A stretch of 64,000 bases of DNA from Psychrobacter fozii (GCF_003217155.1 NZ_QJSU01000007.1:124001-188000); one strand, 5' to 3'. Shown: positions 27,398 through 37,570, counted from the stretch's first letter. Notes: generated from the letters alone by a model not told the origin. Made by a program: numbers and translations.

Positions 27398-28678
27398 TTA
27401 TTTTGAAACCAATACTGGAGGAGCTGATATCAACTGCTCTAACGGTGTAATTACTTGCCAGTTATAAAAGTAGTCCAAACAGTTTACAGCCACAAAAATG
27501 ATAAGAGCTAGCACTAAGAATAAATATCCGGTATGAGCTCTGATCTTATTTTTAATAGGCTTAATTTCAGATTTCCATTTCTCATTAAGAGCATCCGGTA
27601 TCTTATTTTCTGCTACAAATCCTTTTATTTGACCTCTCAAATGACATAAATTGTAGCCCTGTTGGAGCGTAGCGTACAATACCATGATGGTGTATACGAG
27701 AACTGAACCAATCACAAGACTATTAATTTTTGCACTGAACTTTGCCATTGAAATAAGAGCAATGGTTACAGGTATAGCTAAAATTTGAGTCTGTAGACTT
27801 GTAATTATTTCATTAGCTTTATCGAGGAATTTTTCAGCATGCTCGGTTATTTTGTCATTAAATTTCGAAAACTTAAAGTCATCTAGGTAAAGACCATATT
27901 TAGAAAGTACAGATTGATATATACTTTCTATATTTGTGAGTAACGAAAACACTCTATCTTCCTTGCTTACCCCAACTAGACTATCAAGAATTACGCTTGC
28001 AACAATAGTATTTCTTTCAGTTTCGTGAACTAGAAGTGACTGTTTAACTTCATCATTATCATTATTAATGTCAGCGTTTAACCAGCTAGTAAAGTTTTTT
28101 ACTATGGTAATAAGATTACCTGATTCTAATTTTTTTGATTTAGATTTTTTTGATGAAGCTAAATAAAGTTTAGCCGTCTCTAAGTAGCGATTATCGTCTC
28201 TAGGCCTAATTGGGATCTCACTATGAGTCTGTGCAAAAATGACAATTCGTTCATCTTTGTAATAGTAGTGTTTTTTTAGACATTTGATGAAGTCAAAAAT
28301 TAACTTTAATGTAGGTAATAAAGTACTATCGTTTTTATCTTTGAAGTCATATTTATCTTCATAGACAATTATTTCATTAGGGCTAGTGTCGTGACTCTCA
28401 TCTTCAAGAGAATGTTCGATATAGCTTTCATATGAAGCATATTGATCCCCAGTGTCAATAATAGTTAAAGTGTAACTTATGTTTTGATCTACCTCATAAC
28501 AATCATCATTAGTAATAAACTTTGCAATACTCACAAAATGCCCAGCTTCAAAATTTTGAATGAGCGTGATGTCTTCCTGTTTTTTGAAAGTAAAACTACC
28601 AGTGATACGCTTGCCAGAGAACTCAACGTTCTGACTTCGTTTCACTAACGTTAGAACTTTCTCACGTAGTTGGTTCAT
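27398..28678 (-). CDS. Unknown membrane protein, partner of the NdpA-like protein
   Basis: 426 residues. The first 290 residues are soluble: beta-rich at the start (TGSFTFKKQEDITLI), then a charged helical part with a Lys/Ser run (SSKKSKSKK). The C-terminal third has three hydrophobic segments at about 299-315, 321-340 and 384-404, separated by a basic loop (NEKWKSEIKPIKNKI). No signal peptide. I do not recognise the family. The gene begins 8 bases after the NdpA-like gene ends, so the two are almost certainly co-transcribed and probably act together. The design, a soluble sensor part joined to a membrane end, fits an effector of phage defence, but this is inference. Confidence 0.7.
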   Translation of the reverse strand: MNQLREKVLTLVKRSQNVEFSGKRITGSFTFKKQEDITLIQNFEAGHFVSIAKFITNDDCYEVDQNISYTLTIIDTGDQYASYESYIEHSLEDESHDTSPNEIIVYEDKYDFKDKNDSTLLPTLKLIFDFIKCLKKHYYYKDERIVIFAQTHSEIPIRPRDDNRYLETAKLYLASSKKSKSKKLESGNLITIVKNFTSWLNADINNDNDEVKQSLLVHETERNTIVASVILDSLVGVSKEDRVFSLLTNIESIYQSVLSKYGLYLDDFKFSKFNDKITEHAEKFLDKANEIITSLQTQILAIPVTIALISMAKFSAKINSLVIGSVLVYTIMVLYATLQQGYNLCHLRGQIKGFVAENKIPDALNEKWKSEIKPIKNKIRAHTGYLFLVLALIIFVAVNCLDYFYNWQVITPLEQLISAPPVLVSK

Positions 28679-28686
28679 TTGAACCT

Positions 28687-29934
28687 CTATTTAAATATTT
28701 TTCTAATTGCTGGTAAATTCTCTGAGCTAACTTTTATTTCGATAACTGCTTCATCATTATCGTCTTCTTTAAGCTTAATTTCTTCACCAAGTAAACTACG
28801 ACTACCGCTCACTCTAATAACTTCTTCTTCACCAAGATGAAACGAAAATGTTTCATAATTTTTAAGTGGGTCCGCTGCTGGAGCAAAAATGTTACTATTA
28901 TTTTCATCAGATGCCGCATAGCCGTTATTTTCTCTAAAAGCTTTAAAACTATCTTCAGCCGCTATAGTCAGATTAGATAAAGTACTTTTAGTTGCTATTA
29001 TTGGGTCTATTTCGTCAACAATATTAACACTGTCTTTATGCTTGGCTTTATGACTTAGTATTGCAAGAACCTCACTCTGAACTTCTTTTTTGTCTTTCTC
29101 GCTAAATGAACTTTGCTTGAGATAATTAATCAAGCTCTTCATTAGTTTAGTCGTTGCTACGGTATCATCTAATCTAATTCTTATCGGTAAGAAGTCTTGA
29201 ATATATTCAGGAATCTTACTGCTAGTCCCTTTCTGAATCCACGCTATATAATTATCAGCCTGATAAGTACTATCTGTACTTTTATACCTATGCTCTTTAA
29301 GCTTTGTAATATTTATTCGACAAGCAATTTTCAAATTAGAGGCATCGATATGGTCAGTATCTATTATCTCTCCTGTCTGTTCATCAATAGTAATGGCATC
29401 TGTCAAACTTAATAGCGCAATATCGAGATATTCAACATCACCTAGGGTATAGAAAATCATTGGTAAGTGATCACCAGTAGTCATAGGTTCTGCATACACA
29501 TGATGATGTAAAGCCTTAGTAATATGACTGGTAATGCGTCTATATCTTGTTTGCTCTATTGACTCTTGATTGATTACCGATTGGTGTTCATTCGTTAAAG
29601 GTGGTACAGGAGATAGTACTTCCCAAATACGTACATAAGGAAAAGACAATGTGATAGTAAACCCAAAGCGGAGATACCTTAGCTCTGCCATATTAAATAG
29701 ATAGTCAGATAGCACTTCTCCTAAAGTATTAGGACTATCGAAAGACTCAATACGTGAATGAGCTAATCCATTTTTTTCTAACTGTTCATCGAAAAAGTCA
29801 ATTAGCTTCTGAACTTGTAATGTATCAGAGTGAAGCCTTTGTCTGATCAATGGAGGCGTTATAGACGTTTGATGAGCTACTTTGATAATTTGATGTATTA
29901 TACTTGCTTGGACTACAGCCTTAATTTGGCTCAT
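28687..29934 (-). CDS. NdpA/YejK-like nucleoid-associated protein
   Basis: 415 residues. The layout resembles the 37-kDa nucleoid-associated protein family (NdpA, YejK): a beta-rich first half with ACRINITKLKEHRYKS, then YIAWIQKGTSSKIPEYIQDF matching the family's YLTFLKGR...FFMDFLG region, a helical hairpin (FSEKDKKEVQSEVLAI), FKAFRENNGYA and a final small beta domain ending ENLPAIRKIF. The match is by eye and distant, and the protein is about 80 residues longer than E. coli YejK, mainly at the N-terminus. The family binds DNA. It is the first gene of a two-gene unit with a membrane protein in a defence-like region. Confidence 0.65.
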   Translation of the reverse strand: MSQIKAVVQASIIHQIIKVAHQTSITPPLIRQRLHSDTLQVQKLIDFFDEQLEKNGLAHSRIESFDSPNTLGEVLSDYLFNMAELRYLRFGFTITLSFPYVRIWEVLSPVPPLTNEHQSVINQESIEQTRYRRITSHITKALHHHVYAEPMTTGDHLPMIFYTLGDVEYLDIALLSLTDAITIDEQTGEIIDTDHIDASNLKIACRINITKLKEHRYKSTDSTYQADNYIAWIQKGTSSKIPEYIQDFLPIRIRLDDTVATTKLMKSLINYLKQSSFSEKDKKEVQSEVLAILSHKAKHKDSVNIVDEIDPIIATKSTLSNLTIAAEDSFKAFRENNGYAASDENNSNIFAPAADPLKNYETFSFHLGEEEVIRVSGSRSLLGEEIKLKEDDNDEAVIEIKVSSENLPAIRKIFK

Positions 29935-30065
29935 TGATACTCCGATTAATCAAAATGGATCATATTTAAGAAAAATATAGTTCATTGCCTATCTAGAATA
30001 TCAGGCTAAAATGGAAACAGCTTTTATAGGTATACTGTTTCTAACTCGACATCACTATAAATCAA

Positions 30066-31004
30066 TTACTCAGGAAAATATTCAGGAACATCTTTAAAAA
30101 ACTCAGTCCTAATTTCGCTTTTCAATCGATTGAACTCAGTACTCTCTGCTATAACCTTATTTAGGTCACTCCAATCATCAATTTCTTCCATATCACCATC
30201 ATCAACTATATCGTGTATATCATCTCCAAGCAGCAACACTAAGTCGGGGAGTGCCAAACAATCTATCTCACACTGTATATCATCCCAAAGCTCATCGAAC
30301 GCAATTTGAGATAATAGATGATCGCTTCCATGATAATTCAAGTAACCAAAATACTCGTACAAGTTACTAAAGGTATCTTCGTTATCAAGTGCGTCCATTT
30401 GATAGTACTTTTCTTTTATAGGTCTAACTATCTCTATAATTAACTCATCTCTAGACGAAACATTAGAAAGTTCTCCTAAAGAATATAAAAGCCCGTATAA
30501 GTTATCTTTTTGTTTCTCTATATATTCATATTGATAATCAACAGTACGCTGGGTATGTTTATAACCTGTACTCTGGCCTCCATAAAACTCAGCTAAGTCT
30601 ATCGAAAATTTAGCTAGTGCTATGAAGCTCTCTTCGATTCTAGGATCTAAAAGTTCACCATCAAAAATGTTATTTATTTCATGATGTATGAACGAGATGT
30701 AAGCTTGAATGAAAAAGTAATTACACTCTACTATTAGGACCTCTGGGTCATTCACTGCTTCAGTTAACTCCTTAAAGCCCTCTAGTAAAGAATGAGCACT
30801 CCTCTCCTCTCTAATCGCAAAAGAGACTTGCTGTAATTTGAATATCAGCCTTAGTTCACTTGCAGAAAAACTGATGCCGTTATACCTAGATATTTCAATA
30901 TCTCGACCAGAAGAATGATAGATAGATTGAAAAATCATATTATATTTATTATGTTCACGGTATAGCTCTTCTACAACTTCCCTGTTAAACCATTGTTGTT
31001 CCAT
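30066..31004 (-). CDS. Unknown acidic helical protein in the defence-like block
   Basis: 312 residues, acidic, without signal peptide or membrane segments. Mostly predicted helical, with a striking acidic stretch near the C-terminus (VLLLGDDIHDIVDDGDMEEI). No motif or family recognised. It lies between the type I restriction operon and the NdpA-membrane pair, with gaps of about 125 and 131 bases, so it may have its own promoter. The acidic, DNA-like charge could suit an inhibitor or a small-partner role, but nothing proves this. Confidence 0.6.
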   Translation of the reverse strand: MEQQWFNREVVEELYREHNKYNMIFQSIYHSSGRDIEISRYNGISFSASELRLIFKLQQVSFAIREERSAHSLLEGFKELTEAVNDPEVLIVECNYFFIQAYISFIHHEINNIFDGELLDPRIEESFIALAKFSIDLAEFYGGQSTGYKHTQRTVDYQYEYIEKQKDNLYGLLYSLGELSNVSSRDELIIEIVRPIKEKYYQMDALDNEDTFSNLYEYFGYLNYHGSDHLLSQIAFDELWDDIQCEIDCLALPDLVLLLGDDIHDIVDDGDMEEIDDWSDLNKVIAESTEFNRLKSEIRTEFFKDVPEYFPE

Positions 31005-31129
31005 TTTTTATTTCTCAGCCATTTTTATAATGTTAAATCCTAATTTCATAAAGTTGAATCCGCCACCTTACCGTTCATCAGTACAGACAATATCTAGTCT
31101 ATAAGCTCAACTAAATATTTTCATCTCAG

Positions 31130-31561
31130 CTAACCTGCTTTTATATGCGGTGTCAGCTCACCACTAGGTGACTCTAATAAGTAGGTTGTCACAAAATATG
31201 GCTCTGCCGGAAATGTTAAGGCTTTAGGAATTAGTGGACCATCTACGCCTATTCCATAGTTATTCATATTAGCAAAGGATTTTTCAACAGCTATCAATGT
31301 GTCCTCTAAAATGCTGTGCATATATTGATTAAACAAAGGTGCTTCCACAGCCCCAGACATTGTCCCATGCTCAGAGCTAAGCTTGTAATTATCAGGAATC
31401 TTTACTACCTGTGCCGTTCGATAGTCAGAACGAGCGAGTATATTAAGAACCGTACTTATCTCTTGATCGGTTGCATCTAGAGCATATGCTCTAAATAAAA
31501 AACGCTGAACGACGCCAGTCATTTGATCTACGATTGGCCAAACATTTGCTACAAGCTCCAT
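31130..31561 (-). CDS. Unknown protein downstream of hsdS
   Basis: 143 residues, no membrane segment or signal peptide. Begins VANVWPIVDQMTGVVQRFLF and has a Pro-rich C-terminal half (PLIPKALTFPAEPYFVTTYL). Family not recognised. The gene follows hsdS by 39 bases on the same strand with GGAAG upstream of its ATG, so it is probably the fourth gene of the hsdR-M-S operon. It might modulate restriction or be a fused cargo gene. Confidence 0.6.
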   Translation of the reverse strand: MELVANVWPIVDQMTGVVQRFLFRAYALDATDQEISTVLNILARSDYRTAQVVKIPDNYKLSSEHGTMSGAVEAPLFNQYMHSILEDTLIAVEKSFANMNNYGIGVDGPLIPKALTFPAEPYFVTTYLLESPSGELTPHIKAG

Positions 31562-31600
31562 ATTTCCTTCCCTTATTATTATTTTGAAAAAAATTAATAC

Positions 31601-32866
31601 TCACTGACTTACCGTCACCTGCCCATTCATCAGCATAGGAAGTAGCCAGTCTCTTAATGAGGATAATTGCTGATTTTCTAGCTCCAAATTATTCTGCCTA
31701 GCAAAGGTATCAGCTACCGTTGCTGTATAGTCATCTACAATTTTCGATTCAGGTAGAATAGTTTTAACTGTCTTTAGTACTGACCCAGATATTTCTTTGA
31801 ATGTAGAGCCTGATGAATACTGTTCAATTGTTTTTAAACTGTTTCTTACTGAGTAATACACAAACTCGGTTGAGTACCCTTTGTTAGGTATAAATGATTT
31901 GAAGCCTTGATTTGTAGTCAGCGGGTTTTGGGCTATAGCCATATAACCAATTGGCGCGCGCGAACTCAAAAGTACTGTGCCAGTAGGATATGTTTTAAGT
32001 GAAGCAGACTTGATGCCATCCGCAGTTACGTCCTGTGCTCCTCTCGATATAAATTTATTACCTTGATTCTTAGATAAATCGTTTGGGGTAATCCACGGAG
32101 TAGCTATATCTGCAAAGTTATTACGTTCACTTGTCGATGGAGTGCTACCACCTACAACTTGACCGATATCGTCCAAGCTACCATTCTCCCATCCCTCAGG
32201 TATGTCCCGCTTCAACACCTCGTTATAAACCATCTTACCGCCAGAGGATTTGTAAGGCTTACTGTTGGCATCAGGAAAATCAAACTGTACAAACCAGTAG
32301 TCATACAGTGTCTTTGCCATAGCCTCTAGCTCAACATTAATTTGATTGTTAAGTTCGATTTTCTTTGAAAGCTTAATATATAACTTACCTACCGCTAACT
32401 CTAATTGTCTAGATGACAAGCGAGGTATCTTGATATGTCCCAAATCGCCCTTTTTGAAGTGAGGTATGACTAAGCCAACATGAAAATTTTCTATTTTTTG
32501 TTGTATAAAATTTGATCTTAATACTGCGAATAAGTACTGATAATCAATTTTTTTAGGATCACACCTAAAACCCATCATATCCTGTGCAAAACAAAAACCT
32601 ACAGCATCTGGGACTAAACACACACGACCTGGTGTCCCTTTATTGACAAAAATAATATCGTTTGGCTTTGGATGAGCACGAAACCAAGTCTTCATTGTTT
32701 CGTCGTTCACATAACGGACATTATCAAAAGTAGGATAAATACTACTGTGCTTGATACAGTTAGTCGCTATTAAAGGAATGCCAGAGTCACTTGTTGGAAC
32801 AGTTTTCCCTCTATTATCCACTATAAAATCTAAGACATCTGTCAAAGGCGTCATATTATCCTTCAT
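31601..32866 (-). CDS. hsdS: Type I restriction-modification specificity subunit HsdS
   Basis: 421-residue DNA-recognition subunit. Two target recognition domains are visible: the first (about 1-150, starting LTDVLDFIVDNRGKTVPTSD) and the second (about 220-370, IPEGWENGSLDDIGQVVGGS). Each is followed by a conserved helical spacer (QLELAVGKLYIKLSKKIELN and TFARQNNLELENQQLSSLRD). The domain between them has NVELEAMAKTLYDYWFVQFD, typical of HsdS. Together they read a bipartite DNA site for HsdM and HsdR. Its start overlaps the end of hsdM by 11 bases, so it is translationally coupled. Confidence 0.93.
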   Translation of the reverse strand: MKDNMTPLTDVLDFIVDNRGKTVPTSDSGIPLIATNCIKHSSIYPTFDNVRYVNDETMKTWFRAHPKPNDIIFVNKGTPGRVCLVPDAVGFCFAQDMMGFRCDPKKIDYQYLFAVLRSNFIQQKIENFHVGLVIPHFKKGDLGHIKIPRLSSRQLELAVGKLYIKLSKKIELNNQINVELEAMAKTLYDYWFVQFDFPDANSKPYKSSGGKMVYNEVLKRDIPEGWENGSLDDIGQVVGGSTPSTSERNNFADIATPWITPNDLSKNQGNKFISRGAQDVTADGIKSASLKTYPTGTVLLSSRAPIGYMAIAQNPLTTNQGFKSFIPNKGYSTEFVYYSVRNSLKTIEQYSSGSTFKEISGSVLKTVKTILPESKIVDDYTATVADTFARQNNLELENQQLSSLRDWLLPMLMNGQVTVSQ

Positions 32867-34493
32867 AATTTAATCCCGCCAACTGCTTTTTAATTTCATC
32901 TTCCAGCTTGCTAGATTCACTGAACAATTGATCTAAATTATCAGTATAGCCCTGCATTTTTTCTTTAAACTCCTTAGCAGTGATATCGACATACTCAATT
33001 TTTACTTCAAAATATTGACCTGCACTAAAGCTATAGTTTTTCGCTTTTATATCGTCATATCTGACGGTAACAGACAAATCATCGACTTGGTCTTTATTAT
33101 TAAATACATCAACAATCTGTTGCTCTTCTTCAGCACTCAAGACCGTCTTTTGAGTTTTTCCCTCTTTGACTTTCTTACCTAGGTTAGACGCATCGACCAA
33201 TACGACATCACCATCATTGCTATCATCAATGAATAGAATCGATACGTTAGTACCAGTAGTAGCGAAAATATTTGAGGGCATAGAAACTACACCAGCGAGC
33301 ATCTTTTCATCTACTAATTTTTGGCGAATCTTTTTATCAATACCAGACTGGGCCGTAATAAAGCCAGTAGGGACAACCACGGCTGCTTTACCACCTTTTT
33401 TGAGCGAAACAATGATGTGCTGTAAGAACAGCTGATAGATTTCCATCTTGTCTGCACTTTTAGGCTTAATTTTTGGAACACCCGCAAAGAAGCGTTCTTT
33501 ATTCTCTTTACTATCTAATGCATCTCGATAATCGCTAAAGTCCAGTTTGAATGGTGGGTTGGAGACGATATAGTCAAATTGCTTAAGCATCTCACCGTTT
33601 TTATGGTACGGATGCTGAATTGTATTACCCTGAATCACGTTAGGTATAGAATGCACTAAATTATTTAAGATTAGGTTTAAGCGTAATAGGTTCGATGATT
33701 TTTGTGAGATATCTTGGGTGTAGATAGTACAACGGTCTTCACCGATGGCATGAGCAACGTTCATCAATAACGTACCTGAACCTGCTGAAGGGTCGTAACA
33801 GGTGACATTCTTTACCGTGCCGCGCTCCGCTTGTGGCACCAGTATCTCAGCCATAATGCGAGCGACCGCATGAGGCGTGAAATACTCGGCATATTTACCG
33901 CCCGAGTTACTGTTATAGTCTTTAATTAAGTACTCAAAAATACCGGCATAAAAATCGAATTTTTGGTCAAAGATACGCTCAAAGCTAAACTCAATCAGCT
34001 TATTGATTACCGCACGGCAAAAATCATCACGCTTAGACTCATCAGCGATGTATTGGCTTAGACGATCAAATAGCACGACCTTTGCACCACCATCTGTTTT
34101 TACCGCAAAGATGTCGTTGTTCTTAATCGCTATATCAATCAGCGTGTCATCAAATAGCTTAGCAAAGTCAGGCGCGTTACTTTGGCTGAATAGATAGCTA
34201 ATAAAATGCTGGGGCTCCAAACGAGCAGTGTCTGCGCTCATCTGTAGCTGTAGCATCTCATAGTCTTCATCACTCATATCACTAAGCGACTTTTCCCAGT
34301 TATTAGCTTTAGCGACATCCTCATCTATTTTCTTAGCCTCATAAGAAAATTTATCGTTTAGAAACTTGTACAAGAATATTTGGGTAATGATTTTGAACTC
34401 ATTACCGTCATTACCTAGACCATAATTGGCACAAATACTTTTTAAACTATCGATTAATTCTTGGGTTTTCGCTTTAAACTCAAGCTCTACCAT
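32856..34493 (-). CDS. hsdM: Type I restriction-modification methyltransferase HsdM
   Basis: 545-residue adenine-N6 methyltransferase subunit. The N-terminal helical domain (about 1-170) is followed by the AdoMet-binding domain: motif I YDPSAGSGTLLMNVA and the catalytic NPPF in FDYIVSNPPFKLDF. The family stretch GGKAAVVVPTGFI follows. It methylates the host site and joins HsdS and HsdR in the complex. Its start overlaps the hsdR end by 7 bases and its end overlaps hsdS by 11. Confidence 0.95.
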   Translation of the reverse strand: MVELEFKAKTQELIDSLKSICANYGLGNDGNEFKIITQIFLYKFLNDKFSYEAKKIDEDVAKANNWEKSLSDMSDEDYEMLQLQMSADTARLEPQHFISYLFSQSNAPDFAKLFDDTLIDIAIKNNDIFAVKTDGGAKVVLFDRLSQYIADESKRDDFCRAVINKLIEFSFERIFDQKFDFYAGIFEYLIKDYNSNSGGKYAEYFTPHAVARIMAEILVPQAERGTVKNVTCYDPSAGSGTLLMNVAHAIGEDRCTIYTQDISQKSSNLLRLNLILNNLVHSIPNVIQGNTIQHPYHKNGEMLKQFDYIVSNPPFKLDFSDYRDALDSKENKERFFAGVPKIKPKSADKMEIYQLFLQHIIVSLKKGGKAAVVVPTGFITAQSGIDKKIRQKLVDEKMLAGVVSMPSNIFATTGTNVSILFIDDSNDGDVVLVDASNLGKKVKEGKTQKTVLSAEEEQQIVDVFNNKDQVDDLSVTVRYDDIKAKNYSFSAGQYFEVKIEYVDITAKEFKEKMQGYTDNLDQLFSESSKLEDEIKKQLAGLNYEG

Positions 34494-37400
34494 GGTCTTG
34501 CTCCAACGTTATATTCATTGATGTATTCTGAGACAACCAGCTTATTAATGTAGCGTGAACTGTCAGGTTTTAATTTGATCTTGTGGTCTTTCATAAAACG
34601 TTTGATGACGATGGGCATCATCTGCCCTTCAAAATAGCTTTCATTATCGACGATTTGACTGCTGTTAAGCACCTTCTCATCCGCATCATTTTTTACAGCC
34701 ATTAGTGCTTCATGTATGGTGCGTTCGGAGCTGTTTATATCAGTCTGCTGCTGCTCCGTCAGACGCTTATGTATGCGAGCATATTTGGCATCACCTTTAT
34801 ATTTATGTCGCATCTGCTCATTCATACGGTTGAGCTCTTTTATGCGTTTATGAATCTTAGTAAGCTCATCAATATTTGCATTCATCTGCTCTTGTGAGAC
34901 TTCGCTCAGCTTTCTCTTTTTAAAGATTCGTTCTAGCTCTTCTCTTAAACTAATGAATTTAGGATCTTGTTGATCAAAGTTACTAGCCATTGCTTCACGA
35001 GTTTTGCGTAGGGTGCTTTTAAGTTCATCAGCTAGTACCAGCTCTTCTTCGCCTACTTTAGTAAACTTAAATATCACATCTTCTAAGGCTTGGTTAAGTA
35101 AATTACTTGTGCCTATCCCCTGCTCTAGATTCTGCTTAGTATTCAGTAAATCAAGATGCTGACTGGTCTCTCGGTAAAGAACATTTAACTTATTGAAATC
35201 AAGCTCTTCTAAGAATTTATAGTCACCTTGAAGCCGAACCAGATTATATAGACTTCTAGCATCAGCCAGTACCTTTTTAAGGCTAAGTACCATTTCTCTA
35301 TCTTGAATCTGGCTAATTTGATCGCTGAATAACTCCATGTTATCCGTCTCGTAAAGAAACAGTACGTCCTTAACATGCTCAATTTCCTGCTGTATCTCTT
35401 CGTGCGATTTAAACAGATGTGAGTAGCTCTCCATCTCATCGCCAAACTCTGACTGTAACTCTTCGAAATAGGCTTTATTAGTCGCATCAAACTCTTTACT
35501 GATATCTGCGAAATCAACCACGTAGCCATATCTAAAATCTTTATAGGTACGGTTCACACGAGTGAGCGCTTGCAAGAGATTGTGTGCACGAACCATACGC
35601 CCAAGGTATAGCTTCTTCAAACGCTTGGCATCAAAGCCAGTCAGTAGCATGTTGTACACAAATAAAAGATCTATCTTTCCAGCCTTAAAATCTTCTATCC
35701 AGTCTTTACGTTCTTCTTTAGTACCAATATCGTGCAAAATCAATTGAGCAGATTTAACTTTTGTTTCTTCATGACGTATCTCTGCCAAGGTTTTAATATT
35801 GGAGTTCGGCTCTTGATTGTTAGTAGCCGCTTCGTCTTGAGCATAGAGTTTATTAAAAAGCTCAAACATCTGCTTGGCTTGTGGTGCGCTATCACAAATA
35901 ACCATGCCACCGATGCTCGCATCATTTAGCGCCCCACGGCTTTTTTCAAAATCTGACACAATGTATTCAAGCATCGGCTCAACAAAGCAAGAATGAGCAT
36001 ATATATCTTCACGCTTAATACCGCCTACTAGCACTTTTGCTTTAGCAAGAGCTTCTTGTAGGATAAGTTTATAGCTGGTAGATATCTCTTCTCTTATCAG
36101 TCGCAGAGTATAGCCATCAGCAATAGAAGCATTGTAATAGTACTTATGGATATAATCGCCAAACAATGCTCTTGAGTTGTAGTCATCCCCCAATAGCGGT
36201 GTACCTGTCAGACCGATTTTAATAGCATTAGGGTCTGATTCTTTTAGGTTCGCTAAAAAACTGCCTTTAGGATTATAGCTACGATGCACTTCATCTAAAA
36301 AATATATTCGCTGAATATCAACGTTATAGTCTTTTGTTGAAGCAACGTCAGGGTCGTCTTTAAACTTGTGTATATTGACCACTGTAATCTCAGGTACACC
36401 TGCATCATTGTGAATGGCTTTGGTTGCCTTAATGTCACGCGCAAAATCATCTCTGGAGTCAACGGTTCGAACTCTTAGACCACGCGCTGTAAACTCACGC
36501 TGTGCTTGTTGTAGTAAGTCTAATCGATCAACAATGAAGTAAAACTTAGGTGTTATTCGTTGCTTTTGAAAATAGTCGGTTAGAAAGCGTACATTATAAA
36601 AAGCCAAGGCAGTTTTACCGCTGCCTTGTGTATGCCAGATAATACCTTTTCTAACGCCTTCGTCGAGCTTGTTACCAATAGCCTTAGTCGCAAATATCTG
36701 CGGATAACGCATGATATGCTTTTCTAACCCTTTAGTCTCGTTCACATAAACCAGCGCATAACGCAAAACAAATGCTAACCGCTCACGACTGAGTAAAGAG
36801 GTACAAATGCTATTAGTAGGACGTTCGGGCTGCTTATTGGTTTTAAATTCCGAGCTATTTCGAATAACCTCTAAGTTGTTATCCTTCAGTACTCTAAGCT
36901 CATCAGCTTCAGTAATTGGCTTTAGTAATGCTGTATAGTTGAACGTCTCTTCTTCACGGAAATAGTTAAATATTGGTTTTTGGTAAGAAGAGCTGGCATA
37001 AAAAGCTCCACGTAATGGTTCAGGGTCGCCATCCACGTATTCCATGTTGTTTGAAAAAATCATAAACTGCGTGATATTAACGAACCGTTTGAACTTAGGG
37101 TTCTCAAATCGTGTATTGATACGATTTCTCTCAGCGATAATACCTTCTCGATTATGCGGCTTTTTGACCTCTATAAACACTAATGGCATACCATTGATGA
37201 GCAATGTTATATCAGGACGGAACTCTTCGTCGCCATTTTTGCAGGTTAGCTCTGTAACCACATGAAAGCTATTATTATTAAAGTTTTCGAAATCAATTAG
37301 CTTCGTACCTGAACGCTCAGATAGCTTGTCAAAAAAAGCCTTCCCTAAATCCTCATTGTCTAAGAGCAACTTCACATCTTCGAATAGACGTTTGACCTCA

Positions 37401-37570
37401 TCGTCTTTAATACCCTTATTTATTCGTATCATGGCATCATGAAACTGCTCAGGGAAAATATTAGTATCGATGTCCCATTTAGCATCTTTAAGTGATAAAT
37501 ATTGATAACCTAGCTTCATCAAGTGAAGGATTGTTGGGATTTTTACACGGGAATCTTCATTGAAGCTCAT
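34487..37570 (-). CDS. hsdR: Type I restriction enzyme motor/nuclease subunit HsdR
   Basis: 1027-residue restriction subunit. The N-terminal PD-(D/E)XK nuclease is visible as RPDITLLINGMPLVFIEVKK (about residues 118-137). The superfamily 2 motor follows: motif I WHTQGSGKTALAFY (about 311), DEVH box FLDEVHRSY, motif III IGLTGTPLLG and motif VI around QALTRVNRTYKDF. The C-terminal 250 residues are helical. All essential motifs are intact. First gene of the leftward hsdR-hsdM-hsdS operon, divergent from the WYL regulator across 464 bases. Confidence 0.95.
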   Translation of the reverse strand: MSFNEDSRVKIPTILHLMKLGYQYLSLKDAKWDIDTNIFPEQFHDAMIRINKGIKDDEVKRLFEDVKLLLDNEDLGKAFFDKLSERSGTKLIDFENFNNNSFHVVTELTCKNGDEEFRPDITLLINGMPLVFIEVKKPHNREGIIAERNRINTRFENPKFKRFVNITQFMIFSNNMEYVDGDPEPLRGAFYASSSYQKPIFNYFREEETFNYTALLKPITEADELRVLKDNNLEVIRNSSEFKTNKQPERPTNSICTSLLSRERLAFVLRYALVYVNETKGLEKHIMRYPQIFATKAIGNKLDEGVRKGIIWHTQGSGKTALAFYNVRFLTDYFQKQRITPKFYFIVDRLDLLQQAQREFTARGLRVRTVDSRDDFARDIKATKAIHNDAGVPEITVVNIHKFKDDPDVASTKDYNVDIQRIYFLDEVHRSYNPKGSFLANLKESDPNAIKIGLTGTPLLGDDYNSRALFGDYIHKYYYNASIADGYTLRLIREEISTSYKLILQEALAKAKVLVGGIKREDIYAHSCFVEPMLEYIVSDFEKSRGALNDASIGGMVICDSAPQAKQMFELFNKLYAQDEAATNNQEPNSNIKTLAEIRHEETKVKSAQLILHDIGTKEERKDWIEDFKAGKIDLLFVYNMLLTGFDAKRLKKLYLGRMVRAHNLLQALTRVNRTYKDFRYGYVVDFADISKEFDATNKAYFEELQSEFGDEMESYSHLFKSHEEIQQEIEHVKDVLFLYETDNMELFSDQISQIQDREMVLSLKKVLADARSLYNLVRLQGDYKFLEELDFNKLNVLYRETSQHLDLLNTKQNLEQGIGTSNLLNQALEDVIFKFTKVGEEELVLADELKSTLRKTREAMASNFDQQDPKFISLREELERIFKKRKLSEVSQEQMNANIDELTKIHKRIKELNRMNEQMRHKYKGDAKYARIHKRLTEQQQTDINSSERTIHEALMAVKNDADEKVLNSSQIVDNESYFEGQMMPIVIKRFMKDHKIKLKPDSSRYINKLVVSEYINEYNVGARPW

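Noticed and set aside
27398-29934. Reading the pair as a Kiwa (KwaA-KwaB) system
   Set aside because: The membrane protein is twice the size of KwaA, with its segments at the C-terminus, and the partner looks like NdpA, not the KwaB family. Only the general logic is similar.
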